Source: Gordonia mangrovi
Lineage (GTDB): Bacteria > Actinomycetota > Actinomycetes > Mycobacteriales > Mycobacteriaceae
NCBI RefSeq assembly: GCF_024734075.1
Contig: NZ_CP102850.1
Location: 1,488,001-1,552,000 of the forward strand
Direction of reading: 5' to 3'
Length of the DNA stretch: 64,000 nt
Part shown: one piece after another, positions 1 to 8,364 of the stretch
Position numbering within the stretch: position 1 is the stretch's first letter
Layout of the letters: each line of letters begins with the position of its first letter
Translations under genes and position numbers: made by a program
Notes under the pieces: generated by a model
What the model was told of the DNA's origin: nothing
The model's input: only the letters and a program-made list of their open reading frames with translations
Database searches by the model: none

Positions 1-905
1 TTGGTGAGGAACTGATCGGCGAGCACATCACGCCACCCCACCACGTCACCGCTCATATGTGCCGAGATGGCCACGTTGTCCATCGCCCAGAACGGACTCG
101 ACGGATCGAGCGGTTCGTCGGTGAACACGTCCAGGGAGGCCGCGCCGATCTCACCCTGCTGCAGCGCCGCGATCAAGGCCGGTTCGTCGACGAGCTGCCC
201 GCGGCCCACGTTCACGAGATGTGCGTCGGGACGCATGGCCCGCAGCACCGTGGCGTCGATCATCCGTTCGGTCTGGGAGGTGAGCGGCGCGATGGCCACC
301 ACCGTGTCGAAGTCACCGACGTGGGCGGCCAGGTCGACAGTGGGGACGACGGTCCCGAAGTCGGGGTCGTCGGCGCGCGCGGTGCGCCCCGCCCCGGTCA
401 CCTCGACGCCGACGGCGCGGAGCAGACGTGCGGTGGCCCGGCCGATGCCGCCGGTTCCGATGACCAACGCCGATGTGCCCTCGGTACGGGTGGTCTCGCG
501 GTGCTGCCACACCCGCTGGTCCTGCAACCTTCGGGACACGTGCAGTTGCTTGTGCTGCGCGAGGACCGATGCGAGTACGAACTCGGCGATGGGGCGGTCG
601 AACACCCCCGCGGCGTTGGTGACCACGATCGGCGAGGAGCGCAGATCGTCGAACAGCAGCGAATCGACCCCGGCCGCGCACACATGCACCCAGCGCAGAT
701 CCGCGGTCGCCGGACCCCAGTTGTCCTTGAGGGCGCGGGAGAAGAAATCCCATACCAGCAGGACGTCGGCGCCCGTCAGTGCCGTCGGCAAGGTCTGCGC
801 GGTACACGGCCGGATGGTGGCGAGATCGGAGATCTCATCGAGGTTGGTCGGGTCCGGGACCCCGTCGGCCCCCAGGATCGCGATGATCGGTCGTTGTGTG
901 GCCAC
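1..905 (-). CDS. D-isomer-specific 2-hydroxyacid dehydrogenase (3' end cut by window)
   Basis: NAD(P)-dependent oxidation of a D-2-hydroxyacid or reduction of a 2-oxoacid in the cytoplasm. The minus-strand frame from GTG at 905 reads as the two-domain family. It has a nucleotide-binding GTGGIGRATARLL motif in the middle, then the catalytic Arg in VNVGRGQLVDEPAL, the Glu in DVFTDEPL and the His in ISAHMSG. These lie in the expected order over about 301 visible residues. The C-terminal tail runs past base 1, so it is partial. Start choice: GTG at 905 precedes the first conserved strand (RPIIAILGAD); no ATG lies nearby. It is divergent from the aminotransferase operon and shares the upstream region with the GntR-type operator at 1038-1049, so co-regulation is possible. 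The exact substrate cannot be told from sequence. Confidence 0.85.
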   Translation of the reverse strand, partial: MATQRPIIAILGADGVPDPTNLDEISDLATIRPCTAQTLPTALTGADVLLVWDFFSRALKDNWGPATADLRWVHVCAAGVDSLLFDDLRSSPIVVTNAAGVFDRPIAEFVLASVLAQHKQLHVSRRLQDQRVWQHRETTRTEGTSALVIGTGGIGRATARLLRAVGVEVTGAGRTARADDPDFGTVVPTVDLAAHVGDFDTVVAIAPLTSQTERMIDATVLRAMRPDAHLVNVGRGQLVDEPALIAALQQGEIGAASLDVFTDEPLDPSSPFWAMDNVAISAHMSGDVVGWRDVLADQFLT

Positions 906-930
906 GCCTCACCGTAACCAGAGCCGCTCG

Positions 931-999
931 TTCCGGCCGCAGCTACGGGTTTTGGCCGCACTTCCGACCCCAAGCCAGAACCTGAAACTGCGGCCGGAA
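931..999. repeat. Long imperfect stem-loop between divergent genes
   Basis: Perfect 12-base inverted arms TTCCGGCCGCAG (931-942) and CTGCGGCCGGAA (988-999) enclose a second pair of arms, GGTTTTGGC (948-956) and GCCAGAACC (974-982), with one mismatch. Together they make a roughly 69-base hairpin. It is 26 bases upstream of the hydroxyacid dehydrogenase start and 39 bases before the operator at 1038. It could be a REP-like intergenic element or a structure in the 5' leader of the minus-strand gene. I cannot tell from one copy whether it is repeated in the genome. Confidence 0.55.
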
Positions 1000-1037
1000 A
1001 CCTCGACGACGACGGACCCGACCAGCCTCGATGTCTA

Positions 1038-1049
1038 ATTGTTGACAAT
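1038..1049. promoter_or_regulatory. Putative FCD/GntR operator ATTGT-TG-ACAAT
   Basis: The 12-base palindrome ATTGTTGACAAT (5-base arms, 2-base centre) ends 27 bases before the aminotransferase ATG. The same core recurs at 15125-15136 and 18690-18701, in front of the other operons of this locus. TTGT-N2-ACAA-like palindromes are typical of FCD-type GntR repressors, and one such regulator is encoded at 12433-13152. Its position suggests repression of the 1077-10860 operon. Confidence 0.7.
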
Positions 1050-1076
1050 CCGACGATCGACCGTCACCGTGTACGC

Positions 1077-2402
1077 ATGACCGTCACTGCCGAAACCATG
1101 CAGACCGCCCAGACCGCATCGCTGAGCCCCGCACTGAAACAGGCGACGCCCGTCGTCGTCGACCACGCGCAGGGCTCCTGGATTCATGGCACCGACGGCC
1201 ACGACTACCTCGACTTCACCACCGGCATCGGTGTCACCAGCACCGGCCACTGCCACCCGCGCGTGGTCGCCGCCGCCCAGGAGCAGTGCACCAAGATCAT
1301 CCACGCCCAGTACACGACGGTGATGCATCCGCCGCTGCTGGAACTGACCGAGAAGCTCGGCGGCGTCCTGCCACTCGGCCTCGACTCGGTGTTCTACGCC
1401 AACTCCGGTTCCGAAGCCGTCGAGGCCGCCATCCGGCTGGCCCGCATGGCCACCGCCCGCCCGAACATCATCGTCTTCCAGGGCGGCTTCCACGGCCGCA
1501 CCGTGGCCGCGGCCAGCCTGACCACCGCAGGCACCCGCTTCTCGGCCGGCTTCTCCCCGCTCATGTCGGGTGTGCACATGTCCCCGTTCCCTTACGCCTA
1601 CCGCTACGGCTGGGACACCGACGCCGCCGTCGACTTCGCGTTGCGTGAGCTCGACTACCTGCTGCAGTCGCGGGTGGCGCCCAATGACACCGCCGCGTTC
1701 CTCATCGAGCCGGTCCTCGGCGACGGCGGATACCTGCCCACCCCGCCACGGTTCCTGGAGGGTCTGCGCGAGCGTGCCGATCGCCACGGCATCCTGTTCA
1801 TCCTCGACGAGGTGCAGGCCGGTTTCGGTCGCACCGGCAAGTTCTGGGGACATCAGCATGCGACGGATCTCACGCCCGACATCCTGATCACCGCCAAGGG
1901 CCTCGCGTCGGGCTTCCCCATCTCGGCGATCGCCGCGTCGACCGAGCTGATGAGCAAGGCCTGGCCCGGGTCCCAGGGCGGCACCTACGGCGGCAACGCG
2001 GTCGCCGCGGCGGCCGCCATCGCCACCATCGACGTGATCCGCGATGAGAACCTCGTGGAGAACGCACGCGTCCGCGGCATGCAGCTGCTCAGCGGATTGC
2101 AGGACATCGCCGCACGTTTCGACGCGATCGGCGACGTGCGTGGCCTGGGACTGATGGCGGGCATCGAGTTCGTCGCGCGCGGCGACGGCGACGTCCCGGT
2201 ACCCGATGCGGCTGCCGCCGCCGCGGTGCAGCAGGCCACCACCCGCCACGGGCTGCTCACCCTGACCTGCGGCCCGGCCGGAAACGTGGTGCGCCTCATC
2301 CCTGCGCTGGTGGTGACCGAGGACGAGATCGCGCTGGGGCTGGAGCGGTTCGCGACCACCCTGTCCGATGTGTTCGCAGACGATACGCTCGGGCAGAGAT
2401 GA
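1077..2402 (+). CDS. Class III (omega) aminotransferase, GabT/DoeD-like
   Basis: PLP-dependent transfer of a terminal amino group to a 2-oxoacid or pyruvate. The 441-residue length is normal for the family. Visible motifs are the phosphate-binding NSGSEAVEAAIRLAR (109-123), GGFHGRT (136-142), LDEVQAGFGRTGKFW (243-257) and the Schiff-base lysine K274 in ILITAKGLASGFP. It is the first gene of an operon with a 4-base overlap (ATGA) to the next gene. With the aldehyde dehydrogenase two genes on, it forms a transaminase plus semialdehyde dehydrogenase pair. That pairing fits either 4-aminobutyrate or 2,4-diaminobutyrate catabolism. The M24 ectoine-hydrolase-like gene downstream makes the diaminobutyrate role (DoeD) attractive, but this is inference. 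Probably repressed through the operator at 1038-1049. Confidence 0.9.
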   Translation: MTVTAETMQTAQTASLSPALKQATPVVVDHAQGSWIHGTDGHDYLDFTTGIGVTSTGHCHPRVVAAAQEQCTKIIHAQYTTVMHPPLLELTEKLGGVLPLGLDSVFYANSGSEAVEAAIRLARMATARPNIIVFQGGFHGRTVAAASLTTAGTRFSAGFSPLMSGVHMSPFPYAYRYGWDTDAAVDFALRELDYLLQSRVAPNDTAAFLIEPVLGDGGYLPTPPRFLEGLRERADRHGILFILDEVQAGFGRTGKFWGHQHATDLTPDILITAKGLASGFPISAIAASTELMSKAWPGSQGGTYGGNAVAAAAAIATIDVIRDENLVENARVRGMQLLSGLQDIAARFDAIGDVRGLGLMAGIEFVARGDGDVPVPDAAAAAAVQQATTRHGLLTLTCGPAGNVVRLIPALVVTEDEIALGLERFATTLSDVFADDTLGQR

Positions 2403-5400
2403 CCGATGTCGACACCAGGGGATCCGCTCGCGCCGGAGACTTAGACGTTTCCGGCGACCTCACCGCGCTCGGTGTCGAGGTCGACACCGCGCCGCGGCGG
2501 CTCGCCGAGTATTCCTACGACGCTTCCAATTACCGGATTCGCCCACTGGCGGTGGTGTTCCCGCACACCGATCGCGATGTGGCGCGCACCGCCGCGTACT
2601 GCCATGCCCACGGCATCGCGCTCATCGCGCGCGGCGGCGGTACGTCGATGGCCGGCAACGCCATCGGGCGGGGTGTGGTCATCGACCTGTCCCGCCACAT
2701 GCACCAGGTGCGTGCGGTGGACGCCGAGGAGGCCACCGCGGTCGCCGACAGCGGCATCGTGCTCACCACACTCGCGGCCCACGCCCGCTCGGTCACCGAC
2801 GGCCGGCTCACATTTGCACCCGATCCGTCGTCGGCGTCGCGGGCCACGCTCGGTGGCGCCATCGGCAACGACGCCTGCGGCAATCACTCGGTGCGGCACG
2901 GCCGCACCACCGATCACGTCGAGGAACTCTTCCTCGTCACCGCCGACGGATTGCGCCTGACCGCCACCCGTACCGGGATCAGCGCGACCGACCCCTCCGA
3001 CACCGACGCCGCCGCACGCGCCGACCTGCTGACCGCGCAGTTGCGGGATCTGACCGCACGCAACCTGGCGATCTTGCGCACCGACCTGGAGACCATCCCG
3101 CGCCAGGTGTCCGGCTACCACCTATCGAAGATGTTGCCGGAGAACGGGTTCGACGTGGCACGGGCACTCGTCGGGAGTGAGGGCACGTGCGCGATCGTGG
3201 TTGCGGCCCGGGTGCGTCTGGTTCCGGTGGCCACCTCGCCGTTGCTGCTGTGCGTCGGGTACCCGACGGTCAGCGACGCGGCGCGCGATGTCCCGACGAT
3301 CCTGCCCTACGCGCCGTCGGCGGTGGAGGGCATCGACCGCAAGATCGTCGCCACCATGGCTGCGCGACGTGGTCGGGACACCGTCGCCGCCTTGCCCGGC
3401 ATCGCCGATCGAGACTGCACGGCGTGGCTGTTCATCGATCTCGATGAGCACAGCGCCACACAGCTTTCCGAGACCGATGTGGCGGCCACCGCCAAGCGGT
3501 TGCTCGACGAGCTCCGGGCCGGCGGGCGGATGATCGCCGGCACCACCGTGCCCGATCCGGTTGCGCGCAAGTCGCTCTGGCGGGTCCGCGAGGACGGCGC
3601 CGGGCTCTCCTCGCGCCTGGCCGATCCCGATGACGACGGCGCCGACAGCGGGTACGAATCATGGCCCGGCTGGGAGGACGCGGCCGTCGCGCCGGAGCGT
3701 CTGGCCGACTATCTCGACGATTTCACCGGGCTCCTCGACCATCACGACCTCACCGGGGTGATGTACGGCCACTTCGGCGCGGGGTGCATGCATGTGCGGA
3801 TCACGTTCGACCTGCGCTCCGCCGAGGGCCGCGCGACGATGGACCGGTTCTGTTCCGAGGCAGCGCGTCTCGTCGTCGAGCACGGCGGCTCGCTGTCCGG
3901 CGAGCACGGTGACGGCCGGGCGCGCTCGGCGCTGCTGCCGGTGATGTACTCGCCGGCGATGCTCGACGCCTTCGCGGAGTTCAAACGGATCTGGGACCCG
4001 CAGGGGGTGCTCAACCCGGGCTCCATCGTCGACCCGGACCCGATCACCGACGATCTCGCGCTCGCCGAGGTGCCCGCGCGCCGCTGGCCGACGATGTTCG
4101 ACCTCGGCCACGGGGCCGGCTCCACACAAGCGGCCACCCCGGACCCGGGCCGCCAGCAGCTACTCCTCGACCCGTTCGTGCACGCTGTGCAGGGCTGCAT
4201 CGGTGTCGGACGATGCCGCGCGTCGTCGGGCGGGGTGATGTGCCCGAGCTACCGGGCCACCGGTGACGAGAAGGATTCCACCCGCGGACGTGCGCGGGTG
4301 CTGCAGGAGATGGTGCGCACCGCCCCGGACATCGACTCCGGTTGGCGGTCAACCGATGTGGCCGAGGCACTGGACCTGTGCCTGTCCTGCAAGGCGTGCT
4401 CCACCGACTGCCCGACCGGCGTCGACATGGCCACCTACAAGGCCGAGTTCCTGCACCACCACTACGCCGGACGACGACGTCCCCTGTCGCACTATTCGCT
4501 GGGTTGGATGCCCGCCTGGCTCGGCATCGCCGGCGCGTTGGCCCCGATCCTCAATGCGAGTCTCGACAGCCCGCTGCGACGGATCGCCGCCCGCGCCGGT
4601 GGCCTCGATCCACGCCGGAGCATGCCCCGGTTCGCGCGGCGCCGCGATCGGCGCCGCCACCTGAAGGCGCTGCCGGCGGTCACGTCGACGACCGAGACGA
4701 TTCTGTTCGTCGACTCGTTCACCCAGGCGTTTCGGCCGCAGGTCGCGACTGCCGCTGCCGAGGTGCTCGGTGCGACCGGTGACCGCGTCGGCTGCAGCGC
4801 CGACAACTGCTGCGCGCTGACCTGGATCTCCACCGGTCAGCTCGAACACGCACGGAAGGTGCTGACGCGCACCGCCGACGCGCTCGACGACGGCACCGAC
4901 CGGCCGATCGTGCTGCCCGAACCGAGTTGCGCCGCCGCACTGCGCAAGGATCTACCCGAACTGGTCGACAAGGACGCCGCCCGACGCGTCGCCGCGCGGG
5001 TGCACAGTTTCGCCGACTACCTCCCCCGGCTCATCGAGCAGGGCTGGACTCCGCCCGGTCTGCCCGAGTCGGTGACCCTGCAGACGCACTGCCACGAATA
5101 TGCCGTCTTCGGAGCCCGGACCGGGGCGAAGGTGCTCGAATCGCTGGGCGTGCAGGTGCACACGGCCGACGGGTGTTGCGGCGTCGCGGGCAACTTCGGT
5201 TTCGAGCGTGGGCACTACGAGGTCAGCGTCGCGGTATCGGAGAACGCGCTGGCGCCCGCACTGCGCGTGGCACCGGATCGGCCGGTCATCACCGACGGAT
5301 TCAGTTGCGCCATGTCCGTCGATCATCTCGCCGACACCGACGCCGAGATCGATGCCACCGGCATCCACCTCGCCGAACTCCTCACCCAGCCCGCGCCGAC

Positions 5401-5512
5401 GGCACCCGCTTCTCCGCCGACGGAACCCGCAGAAGCGCCGACAGAACCCGCTTTTCCGTCGACAGAATCCGATCCCGCATCCACCGACCCCGACAATTCG
5501 AGAGGAGCGTGA
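2399..5512 (+). CDS. FAD-binding and (Fe-S)-binding fused 2-hydroxyacid dehydrogenase (YdiJ/GlcD-GlcF type)
   Basis: A 1037-residue fusion that oxidises a D-2-hydroxyacid and passes electrons on through Fe-S clusters. The N-terminal half is a PCMH/VAO FAD domain (ARGGGTSMAGNAIG at 78-91) with the C-terminal oxidase domain ending near FKRIWDPQGVLNPGS. The second half has ferredoxin motifs (CIGVGRC...CP, then CLSCKACSTDCP) and two CCG-type heterodisulfide-reductase-like domains (SADNCCAL, DGCCGVAGNFG). The last 40 residues or so are a Pro/Thr/Glu-rich tail built from imperfect repeats of PTEPA. Its start codon overlaps the aminotransferase stop (ATGA), so the two are translationally coupled. 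D-2-hydroxyglutarate or D-lactate are known substrates of relatives. Its role in this operon is unclear; it may oxidise the hydroxyacid handled by the divergent dehydrogenase. Confidence 0.88.
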   Translation: MTDVDTRGSARAGDLDVSGDLTALGVEVDTAPRRLAEYSYDASNYRIRPLAVVFPHTDRDVARTAAYCHAHGIALIARGGGTSMAGNAIGRGVVIDLSRHMHQVRAVDAEEATAVADSGIVLTTLAAHARSVTDGRLTFAPDPSSASRATLGGAIGNDACGNHSVRHGRTTDHVEELFLVTADGLRLTATRTGISATDPSDTDAAARADLLTAQLRDLTARNLAILRTDLETIPRQVSGYHLSKMLPENGFDVARALVGSEGTCAIVVAARVRLVPVATSPLLLCVGYPTVSDAARDVPTILPYAPSAVEGIDRKIVATMAARRGRDTVAALPGIADRDCTAWLFIDLDEHSATQLSETDVAATAKRLLDELRAGGRMIAGTTVPDPVARKSLWRVREDGAGLSSRLADPDDDGADSGYESWPGWEDAAVAPERLADYLDDFTGLLDHHDLTGVMYGHFGAGCMHVRITFDLRSAEGRATMDRFCSEAARLVVEHGGSLSGEHGDGRARSALLPVMYSPAMLDAFAEFKRIWDPQGVLNPGSIVDPDPITDDLALAEVPARRWPTMFDLGHGAGSTQAATPDPGRQQLLLDPFVHAVQGCIGVGRCRASSGGVMCPSYRATGDEKDSTRGRARVLQEMVRTAPDIDSGWRSTDVAEALDLCLSCKACSTDCPTGVDMATYKAEFLHHHYAGRRRPLSHYSLGWMPAWLGIAGALAPILNASLDSPLRRIAARAGGLDPRRSMPRFARRRDRRRHLKALPAVTSTTETILFVDSFTQAFRPQVATAAAEVLGATGDRVGCSADNCCALTWISTGQLEHARKVLTRTADALDDGTDRPIVLPEPSCAAALRKDLPELVDKDAARRVAARVHSFADYLPRLIEQGWTPPGLPESVTLQTHCHEYAVFGARTGAKVLESLGVQVHTADGCCGVAGNFGFERGHYEVSVAVSENALAPALRVAPDRPVITDGFSCAMSVDHLADTDAEIDATGIHLAELLTQPAPTAPASPPTEPAEAPTEPAFPSTESDPASTDPDNSRGA

Positions 5513-5514
5513 CC

Positions 5515-7020
5515 ATGACGGCCACCATCCCCACCACGGACGCGTCGCAGGCCATCGCGCGTCTCCACACCGATCTGTTCATCGACGGTCAGTGGCGGCC
5601 CGCGGCAGCCGGCGCCACATTCACCGTGGACAACCCGGCCACCGGGCAGCCATTGGCCGTGGTCGCCGACGGCAACGCCGACGACGCGCGCAGTGCACTG
5701 CAGGCCGCTGCCGAACACCAGGCCGCGTGGGCCGCGACCTCACCGCGCTCACGCAGCGAGATCCTGTATCGCGCATACCAGCTCATCATGGATCGCGTCG
5801 ACGAGATCGCCGCGGTGATGACCGCCGAGATGGGCAAGCCGTTCGCGGAGGCCAAGGGGGAGGTCGCCTACGGCGCCGAGTTCTTCCGCTGGTTCGCCGA
5901 GGAAGCCGTGCGTATCGGCGGCGATCACACGGTCACCGGCGACGGCAACAACCGGGTGATCGTCAGCAAGCAGCCGGTCGGTCCGTGCATCCTCATCACC
6001 CCGTGGAACTTCCCGCTCGCCATGGGCACCCGCAAGATCGGACCCGCGGTCGCCGCGGGCTGCACGATGGTGTTCAAACCCGCCGAACTCACCCCGCTGA
6101 CCGCGCTGCTGCTCACCGACATCCTGCGTGACGCGGGTCTGCCCGACGGTGTGCTCAATGTGGTGACCACCACCGACCCCGGTGCCGTGGTGGGTGAATG
6201 GATGTCCTCGGGCCAGGCCCGCAAGGTGAGTTTCACCGGCTCCACCGAGGTCGGCAAGATCCTGCTCGGCCAGGCGGCCGGGACGGTGATGCGGACGTCG
6301 ATGGAACTCGGCGGCAATGCACCGTTCATCGTGTGCGCCGACGCCGACGTCGACCGCGCCATCGACGGCGTGATGGTCGCCAAGATGCGCAACATGGGTC
6401 AGGCGTGCACCGCGGCCAACCGGATCTTCGTCCACCGCGACGTGCTCGACGACTTCACCGAGAAGCTGGCCACCCGGATGAGTGGCCTGGTCGTCGGCGA
6501 CGGCGCTGCCGACGGCACCCAGGTCGGGCCGCTCGTCGAAGAGAAGGCCACCGACAAGGTCACCACCCTGGTGTCCGATGCGGTCGAGCGCGGGGCGCGG
6601 ATCGTCTGCGGTGGAACAGTGTCCGACGGCCCTGGGCACTTCTACCCGCCGACCGTGCTGACCGATGTGGACCCGGGCGCCGACCTCATGCACACCGAGA
6701 TCTTCGGTCCGGTCGCGGCGATCATCCCGTTCGGTAGCACAGTAGGCGATGCCACCTCCGACGACGACGAGGTGCTGCGCCTGGCCAACGACACCCCGTG
6801 GGGCCTGGTCGGCTACCTCTACACCCAGGACATCGATCGCGCCGACCGACTGTCGGCCGCCCTCGAGGTCGGCATGGTCGGGGTCAACACCGGACTCGTG
6901 TCCAATCCGGCCGCCCCATTCGGCGGCATCAAGCAGTCCGGCCTCGGCCGCGAGGGCGGTCGACTCGGCATCGAGGAGTTTCTCGACATAAAGTATGTAG
7001 CGCGGCCGATCACCCGCTGA
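5515..7020 (+). CDS. gabD: NAD(P)-dependent succinate-semialdehyde dehydrogenase-like aldehyde dehydrogenase
   Basis: Oxidises an omega-semialdehyde to the acid. This 501-residue protein has the full ALDH set: ITPWNFPLAMGTRKIGPAVAAG (161-182), KPAELTP, FTGSTEVG (240-247), the general base Glu264 in SMELGGNAP and the catalytic Cys298 in MGQACTAANR. The C-terminal PFGGIKQSGLGREGG is as in GabD. The start is ATG 5515, two bases after the previous stop, with AGAGGAG a short distance upstream. An upstream in-frame extension exists but overlaps the preceding gene in another frame and is not coding-like. Residues match the succinate-semialdehyde class best. In ectoine degradation the equivalent step is aspartate-semialdehyde to aspartate (DoeC), performed by a relative of this family, so either substrate is possible. 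Confidence 0.92.
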   Translation: MTATIPTTDASQAIARLHTDLFIDGQWRPAAAGATFTVDNPATGQPLAVVADGNADDARSALQAAAEHQAAWAATSPRSRSEILYRAYQLIMDRVDEIAAVMTAEMGKPFAEAKGEVAYGAEFFRWFAEEAVRIGGDHTVTGDGNNRVIVSKQPVGPCILITPWNFPLAMGTRKIGPAVAAGCTMVFKPAELTPLTALLLTDILRDAGLPDGVLNVVTTTDPGAVVGEWMSSGQARKVSFTGSTEVGKILLGQAAGTVMRTSMELGGNAPFIVCADADVDRAIDGVMVAKMRNMGQACTAANRIFVHRDVLDDFTEKLATRMSGLVVGDGAADGTQVGPLVEEKATDKVTTLVSDAVERGARIVCGGTVSDGPGHFYPPTVLTDVDPGADLMHTEIFGPVAAIIPFGSTVGDATSDDDEVLRLANDTPWGLVGYLYTQDIDRADRLSAALEVGMVGVNTGLVSNPAAPFGGIKQSGLGREGGRLGIEEFLDIKYVARPITR

Positions 7021-7077
7021 CGCAACATATTCCACCGGACGCCACGCGGCCGGGGATGACCCGACAGGAGACCACGG

Positions 7078-8271
7078 ATGTACCTCGGCGCTCAGCTGTT
7101 CACCGACAGCGAGTACGAACAGCGCCTGACCCGTGTCCGTGAACTCATGGACCGGCAGGGCCTTTCGGCGATCATCGTCACCGATCCCGCCAACATCTTC
7201 TATCTCATCGGGTACAACGCGTGGTCGTTCTACACCCCGCAGATGCTGTTCGTACCGATCGAGGGCGAAGTGGTGTTCTTCGCCCGTGAGATGGATGCCC
7301 ATGGCGCGCATCGCACCACCTGGCTCCCAGCCGAACAGATCGTCGGCTATCCGGAGAGCTACGTGCACCGACCGCATGTCCACGCCTTCGACTGGGTGGC
7401 GTGGGCGCTGCGGCAGCGTCACCTGATCGCCCCGGCTTCCCGCGCCGGTTCGGTCGGCCTCGAGATGGACTCGCACTTCTTCTCCCCCAAGGCATATCGC
7501 GCGCTCTACAACGCGATTCCGGAGTGGAAGCTGGTGGACAACTTCGAGCTCGTCAACTGGGTGCGGTCGGTCAAGTCCGACGCCGAGATCCAGCTGATGC
7601 GGCAGGCGGGCATGGTGTGTTCGGAGGCGATGCGCGCCGCCATCGAGACCATCGATGTCGGTGTTCGGCAATGCGATGCGGCCGCAGCCATCTCGCAGGC
7701 GCAGATCACCGGCACTCCGGACTTCGGCGGCGACTACCCGTCCATCGTGCCGATGATGCCGACCGGTGCCGCCGCCGACACCCCCCACCTGACCTGGCAT
7801 CAGGGCACCTTCGTCGAGAACGAGGCGGTTGTCATCGAGCTCACCGGTGCGCACAACCGTTACCACTGCCCGCTGGCCCGGACCGTGTCGCTGGGCCGGC
7901 CGACCGATGAACTCGACTACGTGGCGAAGGCGACCGCCGAGGGTCTCAACAACGTGCTCGAGGCCATCCGTCCCGGGGTTGCCACCCGTGAGCTCGCCTC
8001 CACCTGGAACTGGACGCTCGCCAAGTACGGACTGGAAAAGCCCTCGCGCCTGGGCTATTCGATCGGCATCGGCTATCCGCCGGATTGGGGTGAACGCACC
8101 ATCAGCATCCGTAGCGAGGACGAGACCATCCTCGAGACCAACATGACCTTCCACATCGTCTGCGGCATGTGGATGGAAGACTACGGCTTCGAGCTTTCCG
8201 AATCGGTGCGGGTCAGCCCCACCGGGGTGGAGACCTTCACCAGCTTCCCGCGAGAGCTGATCCGAAAATGA
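7078..8271 (+). CDS. doeA: M24-family (pita-bread) hydrolase resembling ectoine hydrolase DoeA/EutD
   Basis: This 397-residue protein of the creatinase/aminopeptidase P fold has lost the usual M24 metal ligands. Where metallopeptidases have the first Asp it has VVIELTGAH, the second is replaced in NRYHCPLART, and the conserved His of the GHGIG box is Tyr in LGYSIGIGYPP. Loss of metal ligands is a feature of creatinase and of ectoine hydrolase. The strings GGDYPSIVP, PHLTW, RYHCPLART and GYPPDWGERT match my memory of DoeA/EutD closely. Glu254 falls at the position reported for the nucleophilic glutamate of EutD. DoeA opens the ectoine ring to N-acetyl-2,4-diaminobutyrate. The neighbouring deacylase, transaminase and semialdehyde dehydrogenase would complete that route. 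Ectoine itself as substrate is inference; another cyclic amidine or guanidino compound is possible. Confidence 0.75.
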   Translation: MYLGAQLFTDSEYEQRLTRVRELMDRQGLSAIIVTDPANIFYLIGYNAWSFYTPQMLFVPIEGEVVFFAREMDAHGAHRTTWLPAEQIVGYPESYVHRPHVHAFDWVAWALRQRHLIAPASRAGSVGLEMDSHFFSPKAYRALYNAIPEWKLVDNFELVNWVRSVKSDAEIQLMRQAGMVCSEAMRAAIETIDVGVRQCDAAAAISQAQITGTPDFGGDYPSIVPMMPTGAAADTPHLTWHQGTFVENEAVVIELTGAHNRYHCPLARTVSLGRPTDELDYVAKATAEGLNNVLEAIRPGVATRELASTWNWTLAKYGLEKPSRLGYSIGIGYPPDWGERTISIRSEDETILETNMTFHIVCGMWMEDYGFELSESVRVSPTGVETFTSFPRELIRK

Positions 8272-8364
8272 AACCCCGGACCCCGAGGTGCGAGCTCGCG
8301 AGCATCACGGAGGGCCGCCCGCACCGACCACAACCACGACCGACACGAGAGAGGTGAAACCCCG

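Noticed and set aside
5749..8154. 801-codon open frame antisense to the aldehyde dehydrogenase and M24 genes
   Set aside because: The opposite strand carries two complete, motif-bearing enzymes; the antisense translation is low-complexity His/Gly/Asp-rich and lacks any family motif, as expected from GC-rich codon bias.
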